Assembly (NCBI RefSeq): GCF_900104615.1
Contig: NZ_LT629939.1
Span: 1,239,355-1,303,354 of the forward strand
Source: Merdimmobilis hominis
Lineage (GTDB): Bacteria; Bacillota; Clostridia; Oscillospirales; Ruminococcaceae
Length of the DNA: 64,000 nt
Direction: 5' to 3'
How positions within the stretch are numbered: position 1 is the stretch's first letter; every line of letters begins with the position of its first letter. Shown one piece after another: positions 31,575-39,850 of the stretch. The notes below the pieces were generated by a model. That model ran no database searches. It was not told the DNA's origin and saw only the letters and a program-made list of their open reading frames with translations. The position numbers and the translations under genes are program-made.

Positions 31575-32471
31575 TTACCAAGAACGGCTGGGATGGGCCA
31601 GGCGCGCCGCCAAGTCCCCCAATTCCGATTTGGAATAAAACTCAATTTCCAATGTTCCTTTGTCTTTGCTGACCTGAATTTTCACCTTACGGCCCAACTC
31701 AGCGGCAAGGGCAAGCTCCATTTCCTGGTAATAATGATCCCCCCAGGCCTGCTTATCCCCTTGGGTGGGCTCCAGTTCCGAGCTGAGTGTCTGTCCTTTG
31801 GGTTTCCGCTGTTTTTTCGGGGCAGAAAGCCTCTCCACTTCCCGCACCGATAACCCCTGGGAAAGAATCCGGCCTGCGGTTTCCTCCATAACTTTTGGGT
31901 CATCTAAAGAAAGCAGCGCCCGGGCGTGTCCCGCAGAGATCTGCCCATCCCGCACCATTTTTTCCACCTTGGGCGGAAGGCTGAGGAGCCGCAGGGCATT
32001 GGCAATCACCGGCCGGGATTTCCCCACCCGCTGGGCCACCTTTTCTTGGGTAAAGCCATAGGTTTCCATCAAAGTTTTATATCCTAAGGCTTCTTCGATG
32101 ATATTCAGATCCTTGCGCTGCAAATTTTCAATCAGTGCCAGTTCCATTGCCTCGGTGTCGGTCATCTCCCGGATCACCACTGGAACCTCTGCCAACCCCA
32201 CCATACGGGATGCCCGCCAGCGGCGTTCCCCCGCGACAATCTGGTACCGTCCGTTAACCATTGGCCGCACCAAGAGAGGCTGGAGCACCCCATGTTCCCG
32301 GATGGAGTCAGCCAGTTCTGCCAAGGCGGCATCGTCGAAGTCCTTTCTCGGCTGTTCTTTGTTTGGCTCAATCTCGGTGAGTTTTAACGATGTAGTGGGT
32401 ATATCGCTGGTGTTGTTGTCCACAAACAAAGCTTCCAGGCCCTTGCCCAATCCACCTTTTGCGCGTGCCAT
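31575..32471 (-). CDS. parB: Chromosome partitioning protein ParB (Spo0J)
   Basis: CTP-dependent DNA clamp that loads at parS and spreads to organise the origin region. 298 residues: N-terminal CTP-binding domain with QPRKDF, GERRWRA (81-87) and ENLQRKDLN (115-123) motifs, a helix-turn-helix that reads parS (about 138-165, TQEKVAQRVGKSRPVIANALRLL), and a C-terminal dimer domain with a basic linker (KKQRKPKG). It follows soj by 13 bases; a parS-like palindrome follows its stop. Confidence 0.96.
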   Translation of the reverse strand: MARAKGGLGKGLEALFVDNNTSDIPTTSLKLTEIEPNKEQPRKDFDDAALAELADSIREHGVLQPLLVRPMVNGRYQIVAGERRWRASRMVGLAEVPVVIREMTDTEAMELALIENLQRKDLNIIEEALGYKTLMETYGFTQEKVAQRVGKSRPVIANALRLLSLPPKVEKMVRDGQISAGHARALLSLDDPKVMEETAGRILSQGLSVREVERLSAPKKQRKPKGQTLSSELEPTQGDKQAWGDHYYQEMELALAAELGRKVKIQVSKDKGTLEIEFYSKSELGDLAARLAHPSRSW

Positions 32472-32484
32472 GGCAGTTCCCTCC

Positions 32485-33249
32485 TCATTGGTTGTTCTCT
32501 AAAAATTCATCAGCCAAATCTTCGTACGCTTTCGATCCACGGGATGTACGGTCATAATAGAGCACTGGCTGGCCAAAGCTGGGCGCCTCGGACAGGCGGA
32601 CATTCCGTGGAATTACGGTGCGGTACACCTTTTTGGGGAAAAACTTCTTCACTTCCTCCACCACCTGCAACGTCAGGTTCAAACGGCCGTCAAACATGGT
32701 GAGGAGTACCCCCTCAATCTCAATCTGAGGGTTATACAAACGCTTCACCTGCCGCACCGTCCCCATCAGCTGAGAAAGGCCCTCTAAGGCATAGTACTCG
32801 CACTGGATCGGGATCAGCAGGGTATCGCAGCAGTTTAGGGCGTTTAAAGTGATCAACCCCAGAGAAGGTGGACAGTCGATGAGGATATAATCGTATTGTT
32901 CTTTGATGGGAGCCAGAGCTTGTTTCAGCTTCATCACCCGGTTTTCTGCCTCCACCAGTTCAATTTCTGCTGCGGCTAAGTCCATGCTGGCCGGCAATAG
33001 ATCAATATTCTCAAAACTGGTCCGTTGGAGAACGTCCTCTGCCTTGGCGTCGGCGATTAAGATGTCATAGGTGGACAGCTGGATATCCCGCTTGTTGACC
33101 CCCAATCCGCTGGAGGCATTGCCTTGGGGATCAATATCAATGAGCAGCATCTTTTTCCCTTTGCGCCCCAGCGACGCGGTCAAATTCACGGCAGAGGTAG
33201 TTTTCCCAACGCCGCCTTTCTGATTGGCAATTGCTATTACTTTCCCCAT
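32485..33249 (-). CDS. soj: Chromosome partitioning ATPase ParA (Soj)
   Basis: 254-residue ATPase that works with ParB in origin segregation and, in Bacillus, regulates DnaA. The deviant Walker A KGGVGKTT (residues 11-18) with signature Lys, Walker B YILIDCPPS (about 118) and DPQGNAS (about 41) are intact. AGGAGG precedes the ATG. It is cotranscribed with parB; the upstream noc gene ends in its own terminator. Confidence 0.97.
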   Translation of the reverse strand: MGKVIAIANQKGGVGKTTSAVNLTASLGRKGKKMLLIDIDPQGNASSGLGVNKRDIQLSTYDILIADAKAEDVLQRTSFENIDLLPASMDLAAAEIELVEAENRVMKLKQALAPIKEQYDYILIDCPPSLGLITLNALNCCDTLLIPIQCEYYALEGLSQLMGTVRQVKRLYNPQIEIEGVLLTMFDGRLNLTLQVVEEVKKFFPKKVYRTVIPRNVRLSEAPSFGQPVLYYDRTSRGSKAYEDLADEFLENNQ

Positions 33250-33350
33250 CTCTATCCTCCTAGCTCCATAAATTGGTCAAATCACCGCCTGCAACAGGCT
33301 CACTGTTTTTGATTATAGCACATCTCCATGGAATTGGGAAGGAAAATTCC

Positions 33351-33384
33351 CCTCCCTGTTGTTTCATGTGAAACAACAGGGAGG
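33351..33384. promoter_or_regulatory. parS-like site in a 34-bp perfect palindrome
   Basis: TGTTTCATGTGAAACA (33360-33375) is identical to the site at 31546 and again lies in an extended perfect palindrome, here with CCTCCCTGT arms, between noc and soj. The shared core with different arms suggests the core is kept for ParB binding. Confidence 0.82.
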
Positions 33385-33390
33385 AAAATC

Positions 33391-33420
33391 AAAGGAGCCA
33401 CGGCAACGCCGCGGCTCCTC
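33391..33420 (-). terminator. Terminator of noc
   Basis: GGAGCC-CGGC pairs with GCCG-GGCTCC (one mismatch) and is followed by TTTGATTTT on the minus strand, about 90 bases past the noc stop. Confidence 0.75.
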
Positions 33421-33508
33421 TGACGAATCAGTAAGGGAAACACATATACCTTAACCTCAAAAGAGGAATGGCATCTTGTAGGCAAAATCTGCAAGCTTTC
33501 AGGGGGGA

Positions 33509-34342
33509 TTATTTTTTGTATCCCGGCAATACAGGCGATTTGTAAGCTGCCTCTTTTGGGATCTTCACCCGATACTCGATAAAGTTTTGATCCTCTGTGC
33601 GATCTGTCACCGCAGGGATCCCCGCCTCCTTCATGGTGCTGACCGCCTTTTCCACTGTGTTGATAAAGATCCGCAGATCCTTCACCACCCATAGCCGGCT
33701 TTTGGCTGGGGTTGGCTCCAGCCGTTTCTCCACATATTCTTCGGTTTGGGAGACATTGAGGCGGTTTCCAATGACATATTTTACCGCATTGATAAAGCAC
33801 GGCTGATCCAACAGCTTTAGCAAGGCCCGTGCATGGCGCTCAGTCAAATTGCCTTTGAGAAATACATCCCGAATATCCGGCGGGAAGCGGAGCAGCCGCA
33901 GCTTATTGGCTACAGCCGACTGGGATTTCCCCAGCTGTTCCGCCAACTGCTGCTGGGTGAGGTTCCACCGCTCCATCAAAGTGGCATATGCTTGCGCCTC
34001 TTCAAAATAAGAGAGGTTCTTCCGCTGCAAATTTTCAATCACCGCTAACACTGCGGATTTTTGATCATCCATCTCACTGACAATGGCGGGGATATCCTGC
34101 CATTCCAGCATTTTTGTAGCACGCAAGCGGCATTCCCCTGCCACCAGTTCAAATCGGCCATCCTTCTTTTTTCGGACGGTGATTGGCTGGAGCAAACCGT
34201 TTTCATCAATGCTGCGGGAAAGCTCCTCAATATATTCCTCATCAAAGGTTTTGCGGGGCTGCATGGGGTTGGGGTCAATTACATGCAGCGGCAGCAGCAG
34301 CACCTTGCCGATCGCTTCGTATTTGGAAAACAATTGGCGCAT
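33509..34342 (-). CDS. noc: Nucleoid occlusion-type ParB paralogue (Noc-like)
   Basis: 277 residues. By family Noc binds its own DNA sites and the membrane and keeps the division machinery off unsegregated DNA. Layout matches ParB: QPRKTF (28-33), a CTP-motif position at 69-75 that reads GECRLRA instead of GERRxRA, ENLQRKNLS, and a helix-turn-helix (TQQQLAEQLGKSQSAVANKLRLL). The N-terminus MRQLFSKYEAIGK is short and amphipathic-looking. ATG 34342 has GGGGGGA upstream. Position between rsmG and soj is that of noc in Bacillus; a second ParB role remains possible. Confidence 0.85.
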   Translation of the reverse strand: MRQLFSKYEAIGKVLLLPLHVIDPNPMQPRKTFDEEYIEELSRSIDENGLLQPITVRKKKDGRFELVAGECRLRATKMLEWQDIPAIVSEMDDQKSAVLAVIENLQRKNLSYFEEAQAYATLMERWNLTQQQLAEQLGKSQSAVANKLRLLRFPPDIRDVFLKGNLTERHARALLKLLDQPCFINAVKYVIGNRLNVSQTEEYVEKRLEPTPAKSRLWVVKDLRIFINTVEKAVSTMKEAGIPAVTDRTEDQNFIEYRVKIPKEAAYKSPVLPGYKK

Positions 34343-34497
34343 AAAAATCCCCCCATGGAAGAAAAGCCTGTCCACATTCTGTCTTTGGCCTTTGTTGTAC
34401 CCCAATAATCGTTCTACGAGTATTGTAGCATAAGGGAATTTGGTATTCCAGAATTTTCCATCGCAGAATTTTACCTTTTCTTACGCCTTTCCCCTGC

Positions 34498-35211
34498 TTA
34501 CAAGGGGGATTTTGCTATTTTTGCAGAGGGCCTTGGATATTTTGCCGGAGTTTGCGATATTTTTTGAATCACAACGACACTTCGCTTATTCTCCTTCGGC
34601 AGCACATAACGATCCACCTTTTCCAGCTTGCCCCCCAGCAGCTGGATGGCTTTTTGCGCCCCGGCCACTTCCTCTTCACAGTCGTATCCTTTTAAGGCGA
34701 TGAACAAGCCTCCCACCTTGACAAAGGGGAGACAGTACTCTGCCAGGACAGCCAAATCTGCAACTGCCCGGGCGGTGGCAATATCAAACCGCTCCCGATA
34801 CTCAGGTTTGCGGCCCGCTTCCTCCGCTCGGAAATGGATGGCGGTATTCTCCTGTCCCAAAGCTTGAGACAATGCCTGTAAAAAAGTCACCCGCTTGTTG
34901 AGGCTGTCCAAAAGGGTGAGGTCTACATCTGGCCGGGCAATCTTCACCGGCACCGAAGGGAAACCTGCCCCAGTGCCCACATCGATCATAGACGAACCTT
35001 CCTGGAGAGGCACACTTTTGAGCAGCATCAAGCTGTCGAGGAAATGTTTGATGACAATATCATCCGGCTGGGTGATGGCAGTCAAGTTCATTTTCTGGTT
35101 CCACTCCAGCAAGGTGTCGGCATAGGTGCCAAACTGCTCTACCATCCTGTCCGTCAGGGAAAACCCATACTCCTCCCCATAGGTCTTCAACTGTTCATTC
35201 GAGATTGTCAT
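34498..35211 (-). CDS. rsmG: 16S rRNA (guanine-527-N7)-methyltransferase
   Basis: SAM-dependent methylase of G527 in 16S rRNA (gidB). 237 residues with the GidB fold: MIDVGTGAGFPSVPVKIARP (SAM motif, about 75-95), TLLDSLNKRVTFLQALS and ATARAVADLAVLAEYCLPFVKVGG. It overlaps the end of mnmG by 17 bases, the usual mnmG-rsmG coupling. Confidence 0.96.
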   Translation of the reverse strand: MTISNEQLKTYGEEYGFSLTDRMVEQFGTYADTLLEWNQKMNLTAITQPDDIVIKHFLDSLMLLKSVPLQEGSSMIDVGTGAGFPSVPVKIARPDVDLTLLDSLNKRVTFLQALSQALGQENTAIHFRAEEAGRKPEYRERFDIATARAVADLAVLAEYCLPFVKVGGLFIALKGYDCEEEVAGAQKAIQLLGGKLEKVDRYVLPKENKRSVVVIQKISQTPAKYPRPSAKIAKSPL

Positions 35212-37096
35212 GGCCTTTTCCCTCCTGTTTTTTCTGCTCTAAATAGATGATCAATACCGAAATATCCGCTGGGCTCACCCCAGAGATGCGGGAAGCCTGC
35301 CCCAAATTGATGGGCCGCACCAAATCCAGCTTTTCCCGCGCTTCCAACCGAAGACCTTGAATGGTGGAATAAACCATGTCCTCTGGCAGAGGGGTTCCCT
35401 CCAAACGGCGCATTTCTTCCACTTGGGCCAATTGTTTTTTGATATACCCTTCGTATTTGATAGAGACTTCTACCTCTTCCGCCACCGCCCGGGGAAGCTC
35501 CAGCCGCTTGGGATCAAAGGGAGCCAGATCCTCATACCCAATTTGTGGCCGCCGGATCAGCTCCGCCGCCTTCATCCCTGTGGTGAGCGGGACTGTTTCA
35601 CGTGAAACCAACATGGCGTTCAATGCATCCGAAGGGGCGATGGTCAACCCTTGAAGACGCTTGATCTCCCCTTCCACCTGGGCTTGCTTCTCCAAAAACT
35701 TCTGCCACCTCTCCTCATCGATCAGCCCCAATTCATGGCCAATAGGGGTGAGCCGGACATCCGCATTGTCCTGCCGCAAGATCAGCCGGTACTCCGACCG
35801 GGAGGTCATCATCCGGTAGGGGTCGGAACATCCCTTGGTCACCAGGTCATCAATCAAAGTGCCGATATAAGAGGATGCCCGATCCAAAATCAGCGGGTCT
35901 TTTCCCTGCAATGACCGCACTGCATTAATCCCAGCGATCAACCCTTGGGCTGCCGCCTCCTCATACCCGGAGGTGCCATTGAACTGTCCCGCGCCATACA
36001 AACCAGGCACTGTTTTAAACTCTAAGGAAGGCTTTAAGGCCAGAGGGTCCACACAATCGTATTCAATGGCATAGGCATTTCGCATGATCTGCACATTCTC
36101 AAATCCCTTGATGGTGCGGTAAAAGGCCAACTGGACATCCTCCGGCAGGCTGGTGGAGAGCCCCTGGAGATAGATTTCGTCGGTATCCATCCCCATCGGC
36201 TCCACAAACACCTGATGGCGGGGCTTGTCGGCAAACCGCATAATTTTATCCTCAATACTGGGGCAATACCGAGGGCCGATCCCCTCAATCTGGCCGCCGT
36301 ACATGGCAGACCGGCCAATGTTCTCCTGGATGACCCGGTGGGTCTCCTCATTGGTATAGGCGATGTGGCAAATTGCCTGATTTTTCAGCTCCCCTTCGGT
36401 CGAAAAGGAAAACGGGGTGATGGGGTCATCCCCCTCCTGCTCCTCCAGTTGAGAAAAGTCAATGGAACTTCGCTCCACCCGGGCAGGGGTCCCGGTTTTA
36501 AACCGACGCAGGGGAAGGCCGATCTGCACTAGGGAATCGCTGAGCCGTTTGGCGGCGTGCATCCCATCTGGGCCGCTGGAAAAAACCTGATCCCCCACAA
36601 AAATCTTCCCGTTGAGGAAAGTCCCAGAACATATGATCGCAACTTTTACTGGATGGACAGCCCCCAACCGGGTGACCACCGACTCTACCTGGCCCTCCTC
36701 ATCGGTGCGGATCTCCACCACCTCTGCCTGTTTCACATGGAGGTTTTGCTGCCGCTCCACCGCCCGCTTCATATAGATATGGTACTGAGCCCGGTCCGCC
36801 TGGACCCGCAGGCTGTGGACCGCTGGCCCCTTCCCCCGGTTTAGCATCCTGCTCTGAATAAAGGTGGCGTCTGCGGCCTTGCCCATCTCCCCTCCCAAGG
36901 CGTCAATCTCCCGGACCAAATGCCCCTTGGCCGTCCCGCCGATGGAGGGATTGCAAGGCATGTTGGCGATGGCGTCCAAACTCATGGTAAACAGCACGGT
37001 GGATGCCCCCAGCCGGGCGGCGGCCAAAGCGGCCTCCACCCCAGCATGTCCCGCGCCGATCACTGCAATGTCAAAGGGTTGTGCTTGATATTCCAT
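35195..37096 (-). CDS. mnmG: tRNA uridine-5-carboxymethylaminomethyl modification enzyme MnmG
   Basis: FAD-dependent subunit (GidA) that with MnmE modifies U34 of certain tRNAs. 633 residues: FAD motif VIGAGHAGVEAALAAARLG (residues 11-29), the conserved CNPSIGG (52-58), second nucleotide motif and C-terminal MnmE-binding helices. A GGGGGAG site precedes the ATG. The gene body carries a near-perfect parS (35594-35609) encoding VSRET. Confidence 0.97.
   Translation of the reverse strand: MEYQAQPFDIAVIGAGHAGVEAALAAARLGASTVLFTMSLDAIANMPCNPSIGGTAKGHLVREIDALGGEMGKAADATFIQSRMLNRGKGPAVHSLRVQADRAQYHIYMKRAVERQQNLHVKQAEVVEIRTDEEGQVESVVTRLGAVHPVKVAIICSGTFLNGKIFVGDQVFSSGPDGMHAAKRLSDSLVQIGLPLRRFKTGTPARVERSSIDFSQLEEQEGDDPITPFSFSTEGELKNQAICHIAYTNEETHRVIQENIGRSAMYGGQIEGIGPRYCPSIEDKIMRFADKPRHQVFVEPMGMDTDEIYLQGLSTSLPEDVQLAFYRTIKGFENVQIMRNAYAIEYDCVDPLALKPSLEFKTVPGLYGAGQFNGTSGYEEAAAQGLIAGINAVRSLQGKDPLILDRASSYIGTLIDDLVTKGCSDPYRMMTSRSEYRLILRQDNADVRLTPIGHELGLIDEERWQKFLEKQAQVEGEIKRLQGLTIAPSDALNAMLVSRETVPLTTGMKAAELIRRPQIGYEDLAPFDPKRLELPRAVAEEVEVSIKYEGYIKKQLAQVEEMRRLEGTPLPEDMVYSTIQGLRLEAREKLDLVRPINLGQASRISGVSPADISVLIIYLEQKKQEGKGHDNLE
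35594..35609. promoter_or_regulatory. parS site inside mnmG
   Basis: TGTTTCACGTGAAACC matches the parS consensus at 15 of 16 bases; it encodes VSRET in MnmG. It is the third parS-like site within 4.1 kb. Confidence 0.85.
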
Positions 37097-37401
37097 GGAT
37101 AACTCCCCCTCTCCCCGGTGTGGGGAAAGACTATAACCAATCTATTTTCCACAGCGTTTTCCCCTGGGGGAAAACGCTGGTTTGCTTCTGCACTATTATA
37201 ACAAACTCAGTGCTTTTCCACCAGAGGAAAATTCCGTGGAAAACCTTGACTCCCCAGTTTTCCTTCTTGGCTCATCTTTTTTCCACAGCGGATTTCTTCC
37301 TTTCCACCGGGAAAAACCTCTTCTGCCCTCCCCTCTGACAGATAAAAAATAGGGACCGGCTGCCCCACGAGAAGGGGGACAGCCCGGCCCCGGTTTTCCT
37401 T
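37097..37401. promoter_or_regulatory. mnmE-mnmG spacer with DnaA-box-like sites and a palindrome
   Basis: TTTTCCACA occurs at 37145-37153 and 37279-37287 (fits the relaxed DnaA box TTWTNCACA), with further TTTTCCAC and GTGGAAAA words between. AGCGTTTTCCCC pairs perfectly with its complement at 37153-37178. No gene is seen. The mnmE and mnmG genes on both sides are on the minus strand. Confidence 0.5.
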
Positions 37402-37514
37402 CTATTTTACCATAAAGTCTGCACAAACCATAAGAATTGCAAAGCGGCTGCTGCCGCAAAGGGCTTCGCCCTGCAAGCAATTCTTCGAATGGCACAGCTT
37501 CGCTGTGGCTATTT
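37402..37514 (-). repeat. Dispersed structured repeat, copy C
   Basis: Same family as 16965-17086 and 20661-20780, in the orientation of copy B. Stems kept: CACAGC/GCTGTG (loop GAA), GGGC/GCCC (loop GAA), GCGGC/GCCGC (loop AGCA) and outer GAATTGC/GCAATTC. The AAAATAG end overlaps the mnmE stop codon (37509-37511). Confidence 0.8.
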
Positions 37515-38870
37515 TCCCACACAGAACTGGGCGAACACCTGGCCCACCACTGCATCGGTGGCCCGCTCACCAGTCAACTCTAAAAGGGCGTTCAGCCCTT
37601 CATCGATGCACACGGTGGCAGCATCCAAGGTGAGGGCGGAGCCAACCGCTTCGATGGCGTCATCCAAAGCGGATTTGGCCCGCAGGATGCACCCTCTCTG
37701 GCGCTCATTGGCCAAGATGGGGGCGGAACCATCGATCTGGTGAAGGGACAGCACCTCCCGGATGGCGGCAGAAAGGGCATCCATCCCTTCCCCATTGGCC
37801 GCAGAGACCTCCACCACCTGGGGAATCCACTGGGCGATTTCCTCCCTCTGAATCTTGCGGGGAAGGTCGGTTTTGTTGAGAACCGCCACTGCCGGACGGC
37901 CTTGCAACGCCTCCAACAGCTCCCTGTCCTCCCTGGTCAAGGAATCGGAGCTGTCAAACACCGCCAACACCAGCCCGCTGTCCTCCATACGGCGGCGTGC
38001 CAAATCCACCCCCACCGATTCCACCGGGTCATCGGTAGCCCGGATGCCCGCTGTGTCCGCCAGGTTGAGCACCACATCCTCCAGCCGGATCACATCCTCC
38101 ACCACATCCCGAGTGGTGCCGGGAATGTCGGTGACAATGCTGCGCTGGGCCCCGGCCAGCAAATTCATCAAGGTGGACTTGCCCACGTTGGGCCGGCCGA
38201 TGATAGCGGTATCCACTCCTTCCCGCAGGATACGCCCTAAGTCATATGTGGAGAGGAGCTGCTCCAACTGATCCCGACAGCCGCTCAGAGAATGAAGGAG
38301 GGAACCCGTCTCCACTTCCTCGATGTCCTCCTCTGGGTAGTCCACCCAGGCTGCAAGGTGTCCAGCCAGGCCGAGAAGAATCTTCTCAATCCCCTGTACC
38401 CTTTGAGATAAAGCCCCATCCCGGGCCGACAGGGCCGCTCTGGTGGCATTCTTATTTTGGGAGGAGATCAGATCCATCACCGCCTCCGCCTGGGTCAGAT
38501 TCACCTTCCCGTTTAAAAAAGCCCGCTTGGTGAATTCCCCTGGGCCGGCTAAAACCGCCCCTTGGTCCAAGACCGCCCGCAGCACCCGCTGGAGCACATA
38601 CACCCCGCCGTGGCAGGAAAGTTCTGCCACATCTTCGCCGGTGTAGCTCTTTGGGGCCCGGTAGACCGACAGAATGGCTTCATCCACCTGGCCATCCTGG
38701 TCGAAAACACGGCCATAGGCGCTGGTAAACCCTTTCATGGAGGAAATATCCCGTTCTCCAGCTGGGCGGAATACCCGGGCGGCAATGGCCAGAGCCTCTG
38801 GGCCAGAGACCCGAACAATGCCGATCCCTCCCACTGCCAAGGGTGTGGAGATCGCCGCAATGGTGCTCAT
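37509..38870 (-). CDS. mnmE: tRNA modification GTPase MnmE
   Basis: GTPase partner of MnmG in U34 modification of tRNA. 453 residues: N-terminal folate-binding domain (1-118), helical domain, a G domain (about 215-375) with GRPNVGKSTL, DIPGTTRDV and NKTD, and the C-terminal catalytic CVGK (last four residues, C-x-G-K type). The ATG at 38870 (MSTIAAIST) fits the family start and has AAAGGATGG upstream. The TAG stop lies in repeat copy C. Confidence 0.96.
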   Translation of the reverse strand: MSTIAAISTPLAVGGIGIVRVSGPEALAIAARVFRPAGERDISSMKGFTSAYGRVFDQDGQVDEAILSVYRAPKSYTGEDVAELSCHGGVYVLQRVLRAVLDQGAVLAGPGEFTKRAFLNGKVNLTQAEAVMDLISSQNKNATRAALSARDGALSQRVQGIEKILLGLAGHLAAWVDYPEEDIEEVETGSLLHSLSGCRDQLEQLLSTYDLGRILREGVDTAIIGRPNVGKSTLMNLLAGAQRSIVTDIPGTTRDVVEDVIRLEDVVLNLADTAGIRATDDPVESVGVDLARRRMEDSGLVLAVFDSSDSLTREDRELLEALQGRPAVAVLNKTDLPRKIQREEIAQWIPQVVEVSAANGEGMDALSAAIREVLSLHQIDGSAPILANERQRGCILRAKSALDDAIEAVGSALTLDAATVCIDEGLNALLELTGERATDAVVGQVFAQFCVGK

Positions 38871-38945
38871 CACATACCATCCTTTCAATAAGAATGGCAC
38901 CCCCGCGGGCCTCTGCGGGCCTTTGAGAGTGCCATTGTATCTTCT

Positions 38946-39821
38946 CTAATCGTCGATTTCGATTTTGCCGAACAGGGGCAGGTCGGCGGCCTCAGAAGGC
39001 GGGGCAGAACGGAGAATCCGCTCCTCCTCGGAGATGGGTGCTCTCGGTGCCTCCGGCTCTTTCAACTCCTCCCGCTCCCGGTAGGGTCTGCGCTCCCGGC
39101 TGCTCTTCCCCTCACCGCGGCTTTCCCCAGAGGGCCTGCCGCCCCGGCGGGAGCCGCCTTTGCCTTTGCCTCGTCCATCGGTACGGGGCTTCTTCGGATT
39201 GGCAGAGCTGATCACTACCCGGCGGTTGGGTTCTTCCCCCACCGAAGTGGACAGCGCCCCTTCCACCTGGGATACAGCGGCGTGGATTATCCGGCGCTCA
39301 TAGGGGTTCATAGGCTCCAAAGTGGAGCTCCGGCCGGTTTTGACCGCATTGTTGGCCAATTTCTTCGCCAAGGTTTCCAAGGTTTTTTCCCGTTTTTCCC
39401 GGTAGTTGCCGCTGTCGATGGTCACACGCATATAATCGCCGTCCGCCCGGTTGGCCACCAGGCCGGTCAGATACTGGAGGGCATCCAAAGTCTCGCCGCG
39501 ACGGCCGATGATGACGCCCAACCCCTCGCCGCTGAGGGTGATGACCGCATTGTTGTTCTCCTCCACCTTGGCGGTTACCTCCACATGGGGCAAGCCGATC
39601 TCGGTGAGAATGTCTTTGATATAGGCAACTGCGATCTCCGCCTTGTCGCTGGATTCTTGGTAGACACGAACCTTGGCAGGCTGGGCGCCGATGCCGAAAA
39701 AGCCTTTTTTGGGCAGGTCGATGATCTCAATTTCCACTTCTTCCCGGGGCAGGCCAATCCGGTCGCAGGCGAGTTCAATAGCCTCTTCCACGGTTTTCGC
39801 TGTCATGGTACATTCTTTCAT
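38946..39821 (-). CDS. jag: Jag/KhpB RNA-binding protein with arginine/glycine-rich tail
   Basis: 291 residues. Jag-N domain (about 6-55, TVEEAIELACDRIGLPREEVEIEI and KKGFFGIGAQPAKVRV), KH domain (about 75-150, LGVIIGRRGETLDALQYLTG) and R3H domain (about 155-215, LEPMNPYERRIIHAAV). KhpB binds small RNAs and affects cell elongation in related bacteria. After R3H there is an unusual low-complexity tail of about 80 residues, RG/RRE-rich (GKGKGGSRRGGRPSG) then acidic. It follows yidC by 29 bases. Confidence 0.94.
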   Translation of the reverse strand: MKECTMTAKTVEEAIELACDRIGLPREEVEIEIIDLPKKGFFGIGAQPAKVRVYQESSDKAEIAVAYIKDILTEIGLPHVEVTAKVEENNNAVITLSGEGLGVIIGRRGETLDALQYLTGLVANRADGDYMRVTIDSGNYREKREKTLETLAKKLANNAVKTGRSSTLEPMNPYERRIIHAAVSQVEGALSTSVGEEPNRRVVISSANPKKPRTDGRGKGKGGSRRGGRPSGESRGEGKSSRERRPYREREELKEPEAPRAPISEEERILRSAPPSEAADLPLFGKIEIDD

Positions 39822-39850
39822 AAAAGGGCACCTCCTCAGGTTGCGTCCTG

